Shown: positions 1 to 8,710, numbered from the stretch's first letter. The stretch: DNA of 33,596 nt from CANHBY01 sp031374415 (GCA_031374415.1 JANMGB010000113.1:1-33596); one strand, 5' to 3'. Numbers and translations: made by a program. The notes: a model not told the origin generated them from the letters alone.

Positions 1-978
1 CTCACGGTCTCGGCCAAGGCGGGCACGGCGCTGCTGGCAGGCCAACACCTGCAATGGGCGAGCAATGATGTCGTGTGCATGCAAGCGGGACAGGATCAGG
101 ACTGGGCTGTGGGCGGCCAGATGCGGTGGCACAGCGCCCAAAGCATCGGCGTGCTCGCTGGCGCGATCAACCCCGGCAGCACCGCCGCAGCGGGGTCAGG
201 ATTGACGCTGGTTGCGGACAAAGGGCCGTTGGATGTGCAAGCTCAATCGGGGCCGATTCGCATCGTGGCAAAGGATCAAATCCGCATCCACAGTACCCAT
301 GCCCATATCGATTGGGCTGCGGCCAAGTCCATCACGTTGTGTACCGCGGCGGGGGCGCAGATCACCATCAACGCTTCGGGCGTCGTCTCTCAGTGCCCGG
401 GCACCATCACGGTTCATGCGTTGCAACGCTCGCTTATTGGGCCGTCACATGTGCCTTACCGTCTGCCTACGCTGCCCAACTTCGAGACGATTGAAAAGCT
501 CAGTGTGGGCATTGCGGTGACCAATCTGGCTGGACCTGCAGGCACTGGCATGCAGGGAACGGCTTGGAGCATTGTTTTGCTCAAGCAAAATGTGGTCCTC
601 AACACCGACGAGGTGATGGGACGCTTTGCCAGGCTACAGCCTGAGGCAAGAGAAGAAGTCTTTTTCTCCGGATCTACTGACGCATCCGGTCAACTTCAGC
701 TCAGCGCCGACGAGCAAAAGGATCTTTGGAAACATGTCGCCAGGTACCCGGGGCGCGTGTTCCTTATTCATGGCTCGCAGGCCATCGAAATCACCCAGCA
801 CTTCATCGGCAACCCCGAAGCAATGGGCATGCAGGAAGAACGACTCGCGCAAGCCAACAATTACAGCTCCCGCTGGCGCGAAGACGCTGAAGACGAGCAG
901 CGAGAGCTGCGCCGCTGGATGGAAGTGGACTTCGGTTCACCTGTGGTGGGCAAGCCCAAAGGTGTCGTCGATTTGTAG
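1..978 (+). CDS. vgrG: VgrG spike protein of the type VI secretion system, C-terminal part (5' end outside window)
   Basis: The frame is open from the first base, so this is the tail of a longer gene; 325 residues are visible. VgrG forms the trimeric tip of the T6SS needle and carries effectors out of the cell. Visible residues of roughly 60-140 show the short beta-repeat pattern of the DUF2345 extension of VgrG proteins (GLTLVADKG, VQAQSGPIRIVAKDQIRI, ITLCTAAGAQITI, GTITVHA). After this comes about 185 residues that are not beta-repeat. They end in a charged helical stretch (RWREDAEDEQRELRRWMEV) and probably form an adaptor or cargo-docking extension; that role is inference. The gp27/gp5-like core expected upstream cannot be seen. 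The PLD effector gene follows after 71 bp on the same strand, the usual vgrG-effector-immunity order. Confidence 0.85.
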   Translation, partial: LTVSAKAGTALLAGQHLQWASNDVVCMQAGQDQDWAVGGQMRWHSAQSIGVLAGAINPGSTAAAGSGLTLVADKGPLDVQAQSGPIRIVAKDQIRIHSTHAHIDWAAAKSITLCTAAGAQITINASGVVSQCPGTITVHALQRSLIGPSHVPYRLPTLPNFETIEKLSVGIAVTNLAGPAGTGMQGTAWSIVLLKQNVVLNTDEVMGRFARLQPEAREEVFFSGSTDASGQLQLSADEQKDLWKHVARYPGRVFLIHGSQAIEITQHFIGNPEAMGMQEERLAQANNYSSRWREDAEDEQRELRRWMEVDFGSPVVGKPKGVVDL

Positions 979-1049
979 GGGTCAAAGCGAGGCAGGTGCG
1001 CGCTTCGCCATCCACCACCATCCAGGCAACTTATCCGAAGTGAAGCACT

Positions 1050-4000
1050 ATGTCGATATCGCAGAACAACAATCTCAAGCATCACAACCTTTGCTTGATG
1101 CCCAACACCCGCTCCAGCAGCACCCCCAGCTATTTCGTCACTGTGCCGCCGTATTTCGCGCAGCCCCGACATGGCAACACGGCCAAATCGTACGTGACGG
1201 GGGCCGATGCCATGCAAGGCATCGCTGACGCCATTCGCAGTGCAAAGGAGTTCATTCTCTTCGTCGACTGGCAAATGGACTACGACGTTGAGTTGACCGA
1301 ACGCATGGCACCGGGCTACCCGGGCCGACTGACCGAATTGCTGGTGGCTCAGTTGGACAAGCACCCCAAGCTCGACATTCTGATCTTGTTGTACGACAGC
1401 CTAGAGTCGCCCGCCTATACCCACGAAAACGAAGTTCGCAAGTACGTGGAGATGTTGAACAACCGATGGCGCAAAGAAGGCAAGGGCGGGCCGATGGATG
1501 GCCGCAAGCGGGTCCAGGTGGTGGTGCAGGAACCCAACACGGGACGCGGCTTTGAGAACATCGGCTTCTCGCACCACCAAAAAATGATGGTGGTCGACGG
1601 CAAAATCGGTTTCATTGGCGGAATCGACGTGACCTACGGCCGCTGGGACGACGCCAATTTTGATGTGGTGGCCGACCCCCTCAAGCACCGAATCAACGAC
1701 ATGTACAACCCCGGCCTGGGCAAGGGCCGCCTGCTGACGGCCGAGGAGATGGAACGCACAAAGGAATTTGCGGGTCTGCCTCCTCCAGCCGGTTATGCCG
1801 GCAGGAACCGGCCTGGCTTTGCCCCCACCTACTACCTGGTCACGATCCTTTTGGACCGGGTCAAAATCCTGTGGGAGCGTGGGCGCTCGATGGAGGAGAT
1901 TCAACGCATCGTCCAGCTTGCCGACGTCCCCGAGTCGATCAAGATGCAGTACAACCAGTTTCTTGAAAAGCTGGACGCAGCGCAAAAGGTTTACGACGAC
2001 TACACGAGCGAGAAGACGCAAGCCCAAAAGGAGATTGACGCCGGCGAGGTAGACAAAGGCCGTGCGCGATCTGCGGCGGCCGATGAGAAGCTCAGGCAAA
2101 TGGCGGCGCGTCACATCGACAAGAAAATCGAGGCCATGAAGACGAGCATCAAGGAGCGCGTCAAGGCCATGAAGGCCTCGGTCGACAATAAAATCGCCGA
2201 TGTCAAGTACTACGCCAACGATCCCGAAAAAATTCTGGACGATGCCGCGACGATGTGGGCTGAGATCAAGAACCTGCCCAACTACGTCACTGACACTCAC
2301 GCGCTGGAAGAGGGCTGCCAGCCGCGCATGCCCTGGCAAGACGTGCACGCTCAACTCGGTGGGCCGATTGTGTATGACCTCTACAAGAATTTTGTCCGGC
2401 GCTGGAACACTTGCTATCAGCGACCCGACAATGCGGGCGCCACGGCGCTGACGGACGCTTGGCTGAACTACCACGGAGGGCGGGGGATTTTTGACAGCCT
2501 CGCCGTGCCTGCGGGCCAAGGCGTCTCCATCCAAATCGTTCGCTCGATGAGTGTGCTGCAGCTCGAGGCCGAGTGGTCAAAGGCCGGGGTGCAAAACACC
2601 ATGGATTTCGAGAAGGGGGCGCCGCAGTGCGCCCAGCAATCGGCAGACCATGAGAAAAGCGTCATCCGGCACGACGACGGCATCATGTGCGCCATGGCCA
2701 ATTGCATCAAGGCAGCCGAGGCCTTCGTCTACATCGAAACGCAGTTTTTCATCTCCGATGCGGGTCAATCATCCAAGGGTGAGGATCATCCCTCCAGCAA
2801 CGGAGTGCTCAAGGCCCTGGCTGCGCGCATCGGGGAAAAAATTGCGGTAGGGCAAGCTTTTCATGTGTACATCGTGTTGCCTGTGCACCCCGAGGGCAAC
2901 TTGATGGCGGGCCCGGTGGCGAAGCAACAATACTGGATTTTGCAGAGCCTCAAGCATGGCAAGCAAAGTTTGATTCGTCGAATTTGCGAGTTTCTGGCCA
3001 TGAAGGAAAACGGTGGCAAGCCCGCCACCGAGGAGGCGATCCAAGCCAAAATCAAGGTCAATGCTTGGAGCAAGTACCTCACGGTACTGAACCTGCGCAA
3101 CTACGGCTTCACGCTTTTGTGCGAGCGTAGTAAAGAGCCTAAGACAGAAGGCGAGCGGCTCCCAAGCAAGGAACTGGGCCGCTTCGTCGTCACCGAGCAA
3201 TGCTACGTGCACTCCAAGCTGCTGATCGTCGACGACGCGGTCGTGGTGCTGGGCAGCGCCAACGTCAACGACCGCAGTTTGAATGGCAATGGCGACTCCG
3301 AAATCGCCGCCGTCATCCTGGACAACGACAAAATCGACGGGGTCGATCTGGGCAACGGCGTGCCCGTCACCACACGCAAGTTCGCGCGTGACTTGCGCCA
3401 AGAGCTTTGGAAGAAGCACTTTGGTATGTTGATTGACAATGACGGCTACACCAGTACCAAAATCAGACCTGATCGCTTTGTTGGGCGAGAGAGGACCGCG
3501 GAGCCCAACGGGGTGAAGATCCACTTGCCCGCTTCTCCTGCCACCGTGGAGGCTCTGCAAAAAGCCGCTGAGGGCAACAAGAAAATTTACGAAACAGTTT
3601 TTCTTCACACCCCGCGCAACAGCATGCGCAAATTCGATGAGACAACCACCGCCTGGCCAAAGCGTTGGAGCAAGACCGGCGCAGGCGTCAAGGCTGCAAA
3701 AACAGTGGGCATCGTCACCGGTGCCGCCATGTACAACCCCAGCACGGCCTTGTTGAGCTTGAGCATTCGCGGGCCCGAAATGGTGGCGGCGGATTTCGGC
3801 GCCGAGCCTCCCGAATTGCAATCCGCCTACATGATGCCTGCCCGGCCTGGTATCAGTCGCCACTATGCCAAGCGTGAGCACGACTTGGCAAAGGCAAACG
3901 AGAAGTTAGGCGAGCTCAAAGGATTTTTTATCCTGATGCCTCTGGATTTTGGAATCGACGAAAAAGATAACTGGTTGGGGGGGAAAAGCGGCAACTTCCT

Positions 4001-4127
4001 GATTGGCCAAAGCGACAGAGGGGGCGAAAATTCCTTGGCCTTGGCCAGCGAATCGTTTGACACGCCTGGTGCAGGCATCACAACCACCGCCAGTCTGGAC
4101 ACAGCTCAAGGTGGGTTGACGACATGA
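1050..4127 (+). CDS. Phospholipase D-family T6SS effector (Tle5-like), two HKD motifs
   Basis: A 1025-residue phospholipase D superfamily protein. Both HxK(x)4D signatures are intact: H176-K178-D183 in HHQKMMVVDG, followed by GFIGGIDVTYGRWD, and H721-K723-D728 in YVHSKLLIVDD, followed by GSANVNDRSLNGNGDSE. In PLD enzymes the two motifs form one active site that hydrolyses phosphodiester head groups of phospholipids. Its place directly after vgrG, together with the exported products downstream, argues for a T6SS lipase effector of the Tle5 group attacking membranes of rival bacteria. Residues of about 290-370 are very rich in Lys, Glu, Ala and Asp and predicted helical, an insertion between the two halves. 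There is no signal peptide, as expected for VgrG-delivered cargo. The ATG at 1050 has only a weak Shine-Dalgarno; ATG 1098 (residue 17) is a possible alternative. The stop overlaps the next start (ATGA), implying translational coupling. Confidence 0.88.
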   Translation: MSISQNNNLKHHNLCLMPNTRSSSTPSYFVTVPPYFAQPRHGNTAKSYVTGADAMQGIADAIRSAKEFILFVDWQMDYDVELTERMAPGYPGRLTELLVAQLDKHPKLDILILLYDSLESPAYTHENEVRKYVEMLNNRWRKEGKGGPMDGRKRVQVVVQEPNTGRGFENIGFSHHQKMMVVDGKIGFIGGIDVTYGRWDDANFDVVADPLKHRINDMYNPGLGKGRLLTAEEMERTKEFAGLPPPAGYAGRNRPGFAPTYYLVTILLDRVKILWERGRSMEEIQRIVQLADVPESIKMQYNQFLEKLDAAQKVYDDYTSEKTQAQKEIDAGEVDKGRARSAAADEKLRQMAARHIDKKIEAMKTSIKERVKAMKASVDNKIADVKYYANDPEKILDDAATMWAEIKNLPNYVTDTHALEEGCQPRMPWQDVHAQLGGPIVYDLYKNFVRRWNTCYQRPDNAGATALTDAWLNYHGGRGIFDSLAVPAGQGVSIQIVRSMSVLQLEAEWSKAGVQNTMDFEKGAPQCAQQSADHEKSVIRHDDGIMCAMANCIKAAEAFVYIETQFFISDAGQSSKGEDHPSSNGVLKALAARIGEKIAVGQAFHVYIVLPVHPEGNLMAGPVAKQQYWILQSLKHGKQSLIRRICEFLAMKENGGKPATEEAIQAKIKVNAWSKYLTVLNLRNYGFTLLCERSKEPKTEGERLPSKELGRFVVTEQCYVHSKLLIVDDAVVVLGSANVNDRSLNGNGDSEIAAVILDNDKIDGVDLGNGVPVTTRKFARDLRQELWKKHFGMLIDNDGYTSTKIRPDRFVGRERTAEPNGVKIHLPASPATVEALQKAAEGNKKIYETVFLHTPRNSMRKFDETTTAWPKRWSKTGAGVKAAKTVGIVTGAAMYNPSTALLSLSIRGPEMVAADFGAEPPELQSAYMMPARPGISRHYAKREHDLAKANEKLGELKGFFILMPLDFGIDEKDNWLGGKSGNFLIGQSDRGGENSLALASESFDTPGAGITTTASLDTAQGGLTT

Positions 4128-5914
4128 TGAAACGCTTTATAGGGCGGTGGGCCTTGGGCGCCCTTGCTGCCCTCGTCATCACATCGGCATCAGCGCAGGG
4201 CTGCAACGACCTGATGCATTCCGGCCGCTCTCCTGCCCAAGGGGTGGAGATATTTTTTTTCAGCACGAAGTTTGAGGATCGGGACCACCCAAATAGCCCG
4301 GAGGTACTCTGGGCGCTTGCGGGTGCGGGCTCGTCGCACGCAAAGCGGAAGATCTATTTCCTTCCATCAGAAACCAGCTACCGTCACTATCAAAAGGGCG
4401 CTTACGACAGCTACGTGCCCCCGTACCATGCCCCGTTTGTTGATGCTAACCACATCGACCCAACTCAACTAGACATGGGGAAAATGGGTGAAGAGGGCGC
4501 TACAGTCTTGTTCTACGAGCCCAACGGTCAAGGCGGACGCCGTCTTTGTCGGTGGGAGAATTGGGACAACCGGGTTGCTAAGCGCGGCTACGACGGCATC
4601 ATCGCCCCGCTACCCAAACCCTTGCCACCTACCGTCTCACCGCAGTACGAAACGCACCCCGTTCTCAAGAAATGGGCCGAAACTTACCATCGGGTCGTGA
4701 TTGGCCACTTGCGCTACGACACTCACAATCGATTGATTTGGTATGGTGAGTCACGCAGGCACGACGACCTTGATGGCCGCGACCCGGATCCCAAGGACCC
4801 GACTGACGGCTGGGTCGCACGTCCTTACAGCTGTTTTCTTTACGATGCGCAAGGTCGACCCAGCCGCACCGTCGATGTCGATGGACGTCTTGATAAGGTC
4901 CGCCCTGTTGTTCGCACGTGCGAAAAACGCGAGACAGGCGAGGCTGGCTTGCACGACTATTTCTACGATAGCGGCACCGGTGCGTACCGCGGCATGCGCA
5001 ATCAGTTCGCAGCCACCAACAGAAAGCGCATCGACCTTGATGGAGCGGAGCGTGAGGCCGAGGCTCGGCGCGTGGCTAATGCCCCCGCCGTGCCTGGGAA
5101 GGTGATCTGGAACTACCGTCCCGATGGTCAGAGCTACATCGTCAGGGGCGAGTGGATGCCCCAACTGACCAATGGCTTCATCGAAACAGTCCACCTGGAA
5201 ACCACCCTGGAAGCCGAGGGACATGCGGGCAGCTCTGGGCGCTACATCAGTGACAGCTACGACAACAAATTCTTCAGGTACTGGCTCTACGACCACCTGC
5301 TGGTGCGCTCCGTGCTTGACCAGGACGACCCCATCGCTGCGCTCAAGAAGTTGCACCGGCTTCGCATCCAGAAGTGGGGCCCCGGCCCCGTCTACGAGCA
5401 CTTCACCCCCCAAGGCATCCTGCGCCACCGGCTCTTCACCCTGGGTGACAGCCGAACCATTCGTCACGAACAGTTTGACGAAACCGGCCGGCTTAAACGC
5501 ATCATCAACCTCGGCTTGATGACCGACAAGAACAAGGATTACTACTACTCAGAAAACCTCGCCGCTTACAAGGACCAAATCAAGGTCGGCCCCTACCTGA
5601 TGTACCGTGTCTATGAATACGATGCCGCCGGCAAGGAAAAACTCGTCGCACTCAGCTGGTACCCCCGCAGCCCCTACGACCACATGCCCACCGACATCGT
5701 TGACGAAGTAAAAAAAGACATCAAGCGCGCTTGGCGAAACCACAGGCACCCCGAGAAGGCCGAGGAAAACAACACCTTCCCTCCCCATTTTTTCGGCACC
5801 CCCGACGGCACCGTCAAATGGAAAGACGAGGCCAGTTTCGCCAAACACTTCGACCTCTATCCCAAGCTTGAATCCCTCAAACAATGGGGCGAGGCCCAGG
5901 TCAACGCCAACTGA
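4124..5914 (+). CDS. Exported protein, probable immunity protein for the PLD effector
   Basis: A 596-residue protein starting in a 4-bp ATGA overlap with the effector gene. Residues 1-24 are a clear Sec signal peptide (MKR, hydrophobic core, cleavage after ASA), so the mature product is periplasmic, where a Tle5-type lipase would arrive in a sister cell. The body contains several short Y-D/N-x-x-G/N-R units (LRYDTHNRLIWYGE, FLYDAQGRPSRTVD, FDETGRLKRIIN, YEYDAAGKEKLVAL) that resemble the YD motif of Rhs-type beta-strand proteins. A segment around residue 125-150 (LFYEPNGQGGRRLCRWE) is also recognisable in the protein at 6614-7861. The immunity role is inferred from position, export and coupling; no immunity family was recognised by sequence. 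It could instead be an accessory or chaperone-like factor. Confidence 0.7.
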   Translation: MMKRFIGRWALGALAALVITSASAQGCNDLMHSGRSPAQGVEIFFFSTKFEDRDHPNSPEVLWALAGAGSSHAKRKIYFLPSETSYRHYQKGAYDSYVPPYHAPFVDANHIDPTQLDMGKMGEEGATVLFYEPNGQGGRRLCRWENWDNRVAKRGYDGIIAPLPKPLPPTVSPQYETHPVLKKWAETYHRVVIGHLRYDTHNRLIWYGESRRHDDLDGRDPDPKDPTDGWVARPYSCFLYDAQGRPSRTVDVDGRLDKVRPVVRTCEKRETGEAGLHDYFYDSGTGAYRGMRNQFAATNRKRIDLDGAEREAEARRVANAPAVPGKVIWNYRPDGQSYIVRGEWMPQLTNGFIETVHLETTLEAEGHAGSSGRYISDSYDNKFFRYWLYDHLLVRSVLDQDDPIAALKKLHRLRIQKWGPGPVYEHFTPQGILRHRLFTLGDSRTIRHEQFDETGRLKRIINLGLMTDKNKDYYYSENLAAYKDQIKVGPYLMYRVYEYDAAGKEKLVALSWYPRSPYDHMPTDIVDEVKKDIKRAWRNHRHPEKAEENNTFPPHFFGTPDGTVKWKDEASFAKHFDLYPKLESLKQWGEAQVNAN

Positions 5915-5984
5915 GACTGTGCGCCGTTCATTCACCGTGCGCGCAGGCATGCCAAACCGCAACCCTTCAAAAAAGATCACCCCC

Positions 5985-6617
5985 ATGACTGTCTCCAGAC
6001 GCCTTGTCTTGTGCGCTATCGGCGCACTCCCGCTCCATCATCAAGTTGCGAGTGCTTTCAATCGGTCGGCCGCCCAAAAGCAGTACCAAGCGTGGTTGAA
6101 GCAACTGGATGCCGACCTCCGGCTGGCCGATGACCAAGTGGAGCTAGGCCAGACGGTGACGATGGAAGACATTGGGCGGTGGTGCGTGAAGAGCGTGGTT
6201 CCTGGTTCCCGGGGCGCCCAAAACTTCAGCGAGTTCTTGAATCTTCTCAGACAGAGTAATCAAAGCTACGACAGCCGCAGGGGCAGTTTCCTGACATTGG
6301 CCCTGAGACTTCTGGAAAACTCAGTGCCTGCCGGCCAAGGGGGCGTCTACCCGGAAAAGCCTGGCAGCCCGTTTGCTCATCAGACGATGACGGTCTGGTA
6401 TATGCACATCAATGGCGGTGAACGGCTGCAAAGGCACTTCGATAACCCAAACGAATTCAGTCCTTACGGTTTGCCGCCCGAAGGCGAATTCCGGGGTAAA
6501 GCGTACCCGTTCCTCTTGTTCGAGCAGCAAGAAAGAGAGGCACCTCTGCGTTTCGGGAGTTTTGGCAGGGAATGGTGGAACGTGCTGAAGTTCATCGGGG
6601 ACCAGCAAATCGCATGA
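5985..6617 (+). CDS. Exported protein of unknown function in the T6SS cargo operon
   Basis: I do not recognise the family. From ATG 5985 the product is 210 residues. The start TVSRRLVLCAIGALPLHHQVASA is a signal peptide whose SRRLVL resembles the twin-arginine (Tat) consensus, unlike the Sec-type signals of its two neighbours. ATG 5949 in the same frame would add 12 residues and lengthen the n-region; the choice is open because both Shine-Dalgarno sequences are weak. The mature part is rich in Gln, Arg and aromatic residues (QTMTVWYMHINGGERLQRHFDNP, FGREWWNVLKF) with no membrane helix. Its gene follows the previous one after 70 bp, and its stop overlaps the next start by ATGA, so it belongs to the effector-immunity operon. 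A second immunity factor or periplasmic accessory protein are both possible. Confidence 0.65.
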   Translation: MTVSRRLVLCAIGALPLHHQVASAFNRSAAQKQYQAWLKQLDADLRLADDQVELGQTVTMEDIGRWCVKSVVPGSRGAQNFSEFLNLLRQSNQSYDSRRGSFLTLALRLLENSVPAGQGGVYPEKPGSPFAHQTMTVWYMHINGGERLQRHFDNPNEFSPYGLPPEGEFRGKAYPFLLFEQQEREAPLRFGSFGREWWNVLKFIGDQQIA

Positions 6618-7861
6618 ATAACCCCCAGCGTTTCACCCCATGCGCTCGCGCCTTGGTATTGGCTTGTCTGTGCGCCATGCCCCTCGCCTGGGCAGGCCCT
6701 GCGGCCCTGTGCGAGCAAGTCGCCGGCGCTAAGGTCATCAAGATGCCGTCCTCCATCACGGTGCGCACAGTGGCCGCCAAGGCTCTGGAGCCTGGCGTGC
6801 AACTGTTAGGGCTCAAAGGGGAAAGGGTGAGCGTGGGATCTTTGTCCAACGCCCACAGTTACGCCTTCGAAGACGATTTGCGCCGCCATTGGACCCACCG
6901 CGTGGATTGGTCTGTCTTCGGCGAGACCGATGCGGTTGACGTGAGCCAAAAGACAGTGGCGGACGAGGCCGTGCGCTTGTTCTTCGACAAAGATGCGCAA
7001 GGTACCGAGCGCTTGTGTCGGCTGGAAATGCCCGAATCGAGGGTGGATTGGCAGTTTCTCCACTCGCTTGATCCGAACCTCCATCCGACATTGGATCGAC
7101 AGCCCGCCCAGCAGGCGCCGAGATGGGTACTTCGGTTTGCCTATGGAACGAGCTCGCAGCTGATTGGCGTGCGGACTTCAAAGATTTCACGCCAGGCTGC
7201 AGCGCCGCTGGTCCAGGCGACCTGCATTCAGAGAGACCCGCTTTCGGGCAGAGTCCAGTCAATCACCTCGACCGTGGGCAAGGATTGCAACGGCAATGTG
7301 AAGGACGGTGTCGCCTTTCGACAAGTGCATGTCCATGATGCGCAGGGGCATCTGCTTCGCATCATCAGTGACCGCTCGCAACCCCGGGTGATGGTGTATG
7401 AGGCGGACGGTGCCGTGAAGGCGGCTTATTTCACCAACCACCAGCAGCAGCGACCTTTCCGTGTGGCGGTGACCCAGCCGCCTTCGTGTGCAATCACCAA
7501 GCTCCTTGAGCGCGCCCCGTTTTTAGACCGACTCGTGGTGATCGGCGGCGTAGCCAAGCCATTCACTTGGAAAGAGTTTGGTGGCTTCGCCGTAGGGTCC
7601 CAGCCTTGGGAAATTTATGAGTACTCCCCACAGGGTGCGACTGTCGAGCAGATCGCCAGTGGGGCGACTGGCCAGGATGCCACTGTTCGGTTGAGCGCCC
7701 CCTTGCACGCTGCCTTGTATGACGCCTTGAGCAAACATGACAAGTGCGTCGCCTTGAAGACGGGCATGGGGGTGAACGTAGATTTTTTGCTCGAGACACC
7801 TGATGCGGTCTGGCGGGCCTGCACCGATATCAGCAACACGAGCGCCTCGGCCTGTCCTTGA
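6614..7861 (+). CDS. Exported protein, second probable immunity protein (paralogue of the 4124-5914 product)
   Basis: Start chosen at ATG 6614, in a 4-bp ATGA overlap with the upstream stop. An upstream in-frame start at 6572 would spoil the signal peptide. The 415-residue product begins with a Sec signal (MNNPQRF, Ala/Leu/Cys-rich core, cleavage near AWA at 27), so it is periplasmic. The stretch AVRLFFDKDAQGTERLCRLE matches in order and spacing the segment ATVLFYEPNGQGGRRLCRWE of the first exported protein. YD-like turns recur (VHDAQGHLLRI, VYEADGAVKAAYF). This suggests an old tandem duplication of an immunity gene, with strong divergence elsewhere and the 210-residue gene lying in between. 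Effector loci with several immunity genes, some neutralising effectors of other strains, are known; that this is one is inference. Last gene of the operon; no clear terminator was seen after the stop. Confidence 0.68.
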   Translation: MNNPQRFTPCARALVLACLCAMPLAWAGPAALCEQVAGAKVIKMPSSITVRTVAAKALEPGVQLLGLKGERVSVGSLSNAHSYAFEDDLRRHWTHRVDWSVFGETDAVDVSQKTVADEAVRLFFDKDAQGTERLCRLEMPESRVDWQFLHSLDPNLHPTLDRQPAQQAPRWVLRFAYGTSSQLIGVRTSKISRQAAAPLVQATCIQRDPLSGRVQSITSTVGKDCNGNVKDGVAFRQVHVHDAQGHLLRIISDRSQPRVMVYEADGAVKAAYFTNHQQQRPFRVAVTQPPSCAITKLLERAPFLDRLVVIGGVAKPFTWKEFGGFAVGSQPWEIYEYSPQGATVEQIASGATGQDATVRLSAPLHAALYDALSKHDKCVALKTGMGVNVDFLLETPDAVWRACTDISNTSASACP

Positions 7862-7914
7862 TGAATTTACAGTGAAGTCTTGAGGGTGGAAGGGCTCCTG
7901 AAGTGGCGGGTTGA

Positions 7915-8278
7915 TCGATGCGGATGTGGGCCAGCAAGGCTTCGCTGCCCCAGCGCGTGCCACCGGGCCGGCTCGGGCTGGCCTGTTCAAGTCGGCGCTG
8001 ATGATCGAAGTACCCGCTAGCGCTCACCCCCAATACTTCGCAGGCAAGCGTGATCGGCCATGCCGCCTTGTGCTTTGCAATCCAGGCGTACTTCACAGTG
8101 ACTTCGTTGCAAAGTACGCCGTCGCTTTTTTTAGGATATCGCGCTCCATCTTCACCCTGGCCAGCTCGGCTCGAAGCCGTGCCAGCTCCATCTGCTCTGC
8201 GCTCACCGGCTTGTAGCCAGCCCCCCCCCTGGAGTTCACCCCTCTCGGCCAGCCTCACCCAGTTGCTCAGCGTCGCCT
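7915..8278 (-). pseudogene. IS3-family transposase remnant (3' part of orfA, 5' part of orfB)
   Basis: Read on the minus strand, this fragment starts inside orfA (LSNWVRLAERGELQG, then YKPVSAEQMELARLRAELARV and KMERDILKKATAYFA) and continues into orfB (VKYAWIAKHKAAWPITLACE, then VLGVSASGYFDHQRRLEQ and SEALLAHIR), where similarity stops. Both are typical of IS3-group transposases, OrfA being the helix-turn-helix/leucine-zipper part. An A7G run (T7 at 8126-8132 on the + strand) is the kind of slippery site used for programmed frameshifting between the two frames. A run of nine G (8221-8229) breaks orfA. The catalytic DDE domain and both inverted ends are missing, so the element is dead. It abuts repeat A at 8287. 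Confidence 0.8.
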
Positions 8279-8286
8279 AGTGTCTA

Positions 8287-8540
8287 GTACCCCGTCTCAG
8301 TGGATTTGCAAGGTTGATTCAAAGAGTCGAACAGGGGGCGCATTGGCAGGTGGGGCGTGCAGGAATGGAGTGCGCGCGGGCCTGCTGCGCCTCAGGCACC
8401 CGCCTGGATCCCCGCCTGCTCGGGGATGACGGGCGCAGGGGTTGGCATCTCACCACGTCATTCCCGCGCAGGCGGGAATCCAGCAGCCTGTGTACTTCGC
8501 CATGGGCCTCGCAACAATTCAACCTTTCAAATTCACTGAG
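8287..8540 (+). repeat. Repeat A, copy 1 (MITE-like dispersed element, 254 bp)
   Basis: Begins with GTACCCCGTCTCAGTGGATT and ends in CTTTCAAATTCACTGAG, the partial inverted complement of its own start; the last GACGGGGTAC seen in copy 2 is missing. The core holds two palindromes, GGATCCCCGCC..GGGGATGACG and, at 8460-8479, ATTCCC-N8-GGGAAT, which has the form of the neisserial dRS3 repeat. Three further copies lie at 15865-16090, 27169-27464 and 33314-33497. No coding capacity. Confidence 0.8.
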
Positions 8541-8599
8541 CAGCAACAAACACCGCATCAGCCGCAGCATAGGACACGTTCGGTGTCCACGCTATCCTT

Positions 8600-8619
8600 C
8601 CCCGCCCTGAAGGACGGGG
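8600..8619 (+). repeat. Imperfect hairpin resembling an IS200/IS605 end
   Basis: The stretch CCCCGCCCTGAAGGACGGGG folds into an imperfect hairpin. It is followed by CTTGTCGC, as often seen beside TnpB-type elements of the IS200/IS605 superfamily. It lies between repeats A and B in the gap 8541-8635, where nothing else was recognised. The tnpB tail at 10661-10990 suggests that such an element once occupied the area. Confidence 0.4.
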
Positions 8620-8635
8620 CTTGTCGCGGTTCCTG

Positions 8636-8710
8636 GCAAACATTCGACCGGCCTAAAGGTCGGTGTGTAGGCCTGAAGGCCGGGGTTGCAAACCTATTTC
8701 AGTATTTTTA
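8636..8710 (+). repeat. Repeat B, copy 1 (shortened)
   Basis: Shares GCAAACATTCGACC, the CCTAAAGG hairpin loop and GGTCGGTGTGTAGG with the longer copies at 25614-25748 and 33182-33316, then jumps to the last hairpin (CCTGAAGGCCGGGG) and the CCTATTTCAG end. The two middle hairpins are deleted. Its last bases supply the stop codon (8708-8710, minus strand) of the repeat-containing effector gene. Confidence 0.75.

Noticed and set aside
2769..3881. Minus-strand open frame inside the PLD effector gene
   Set aside because: It is a codon-bias shadow; the second HKD motif on the + strand lies within it.
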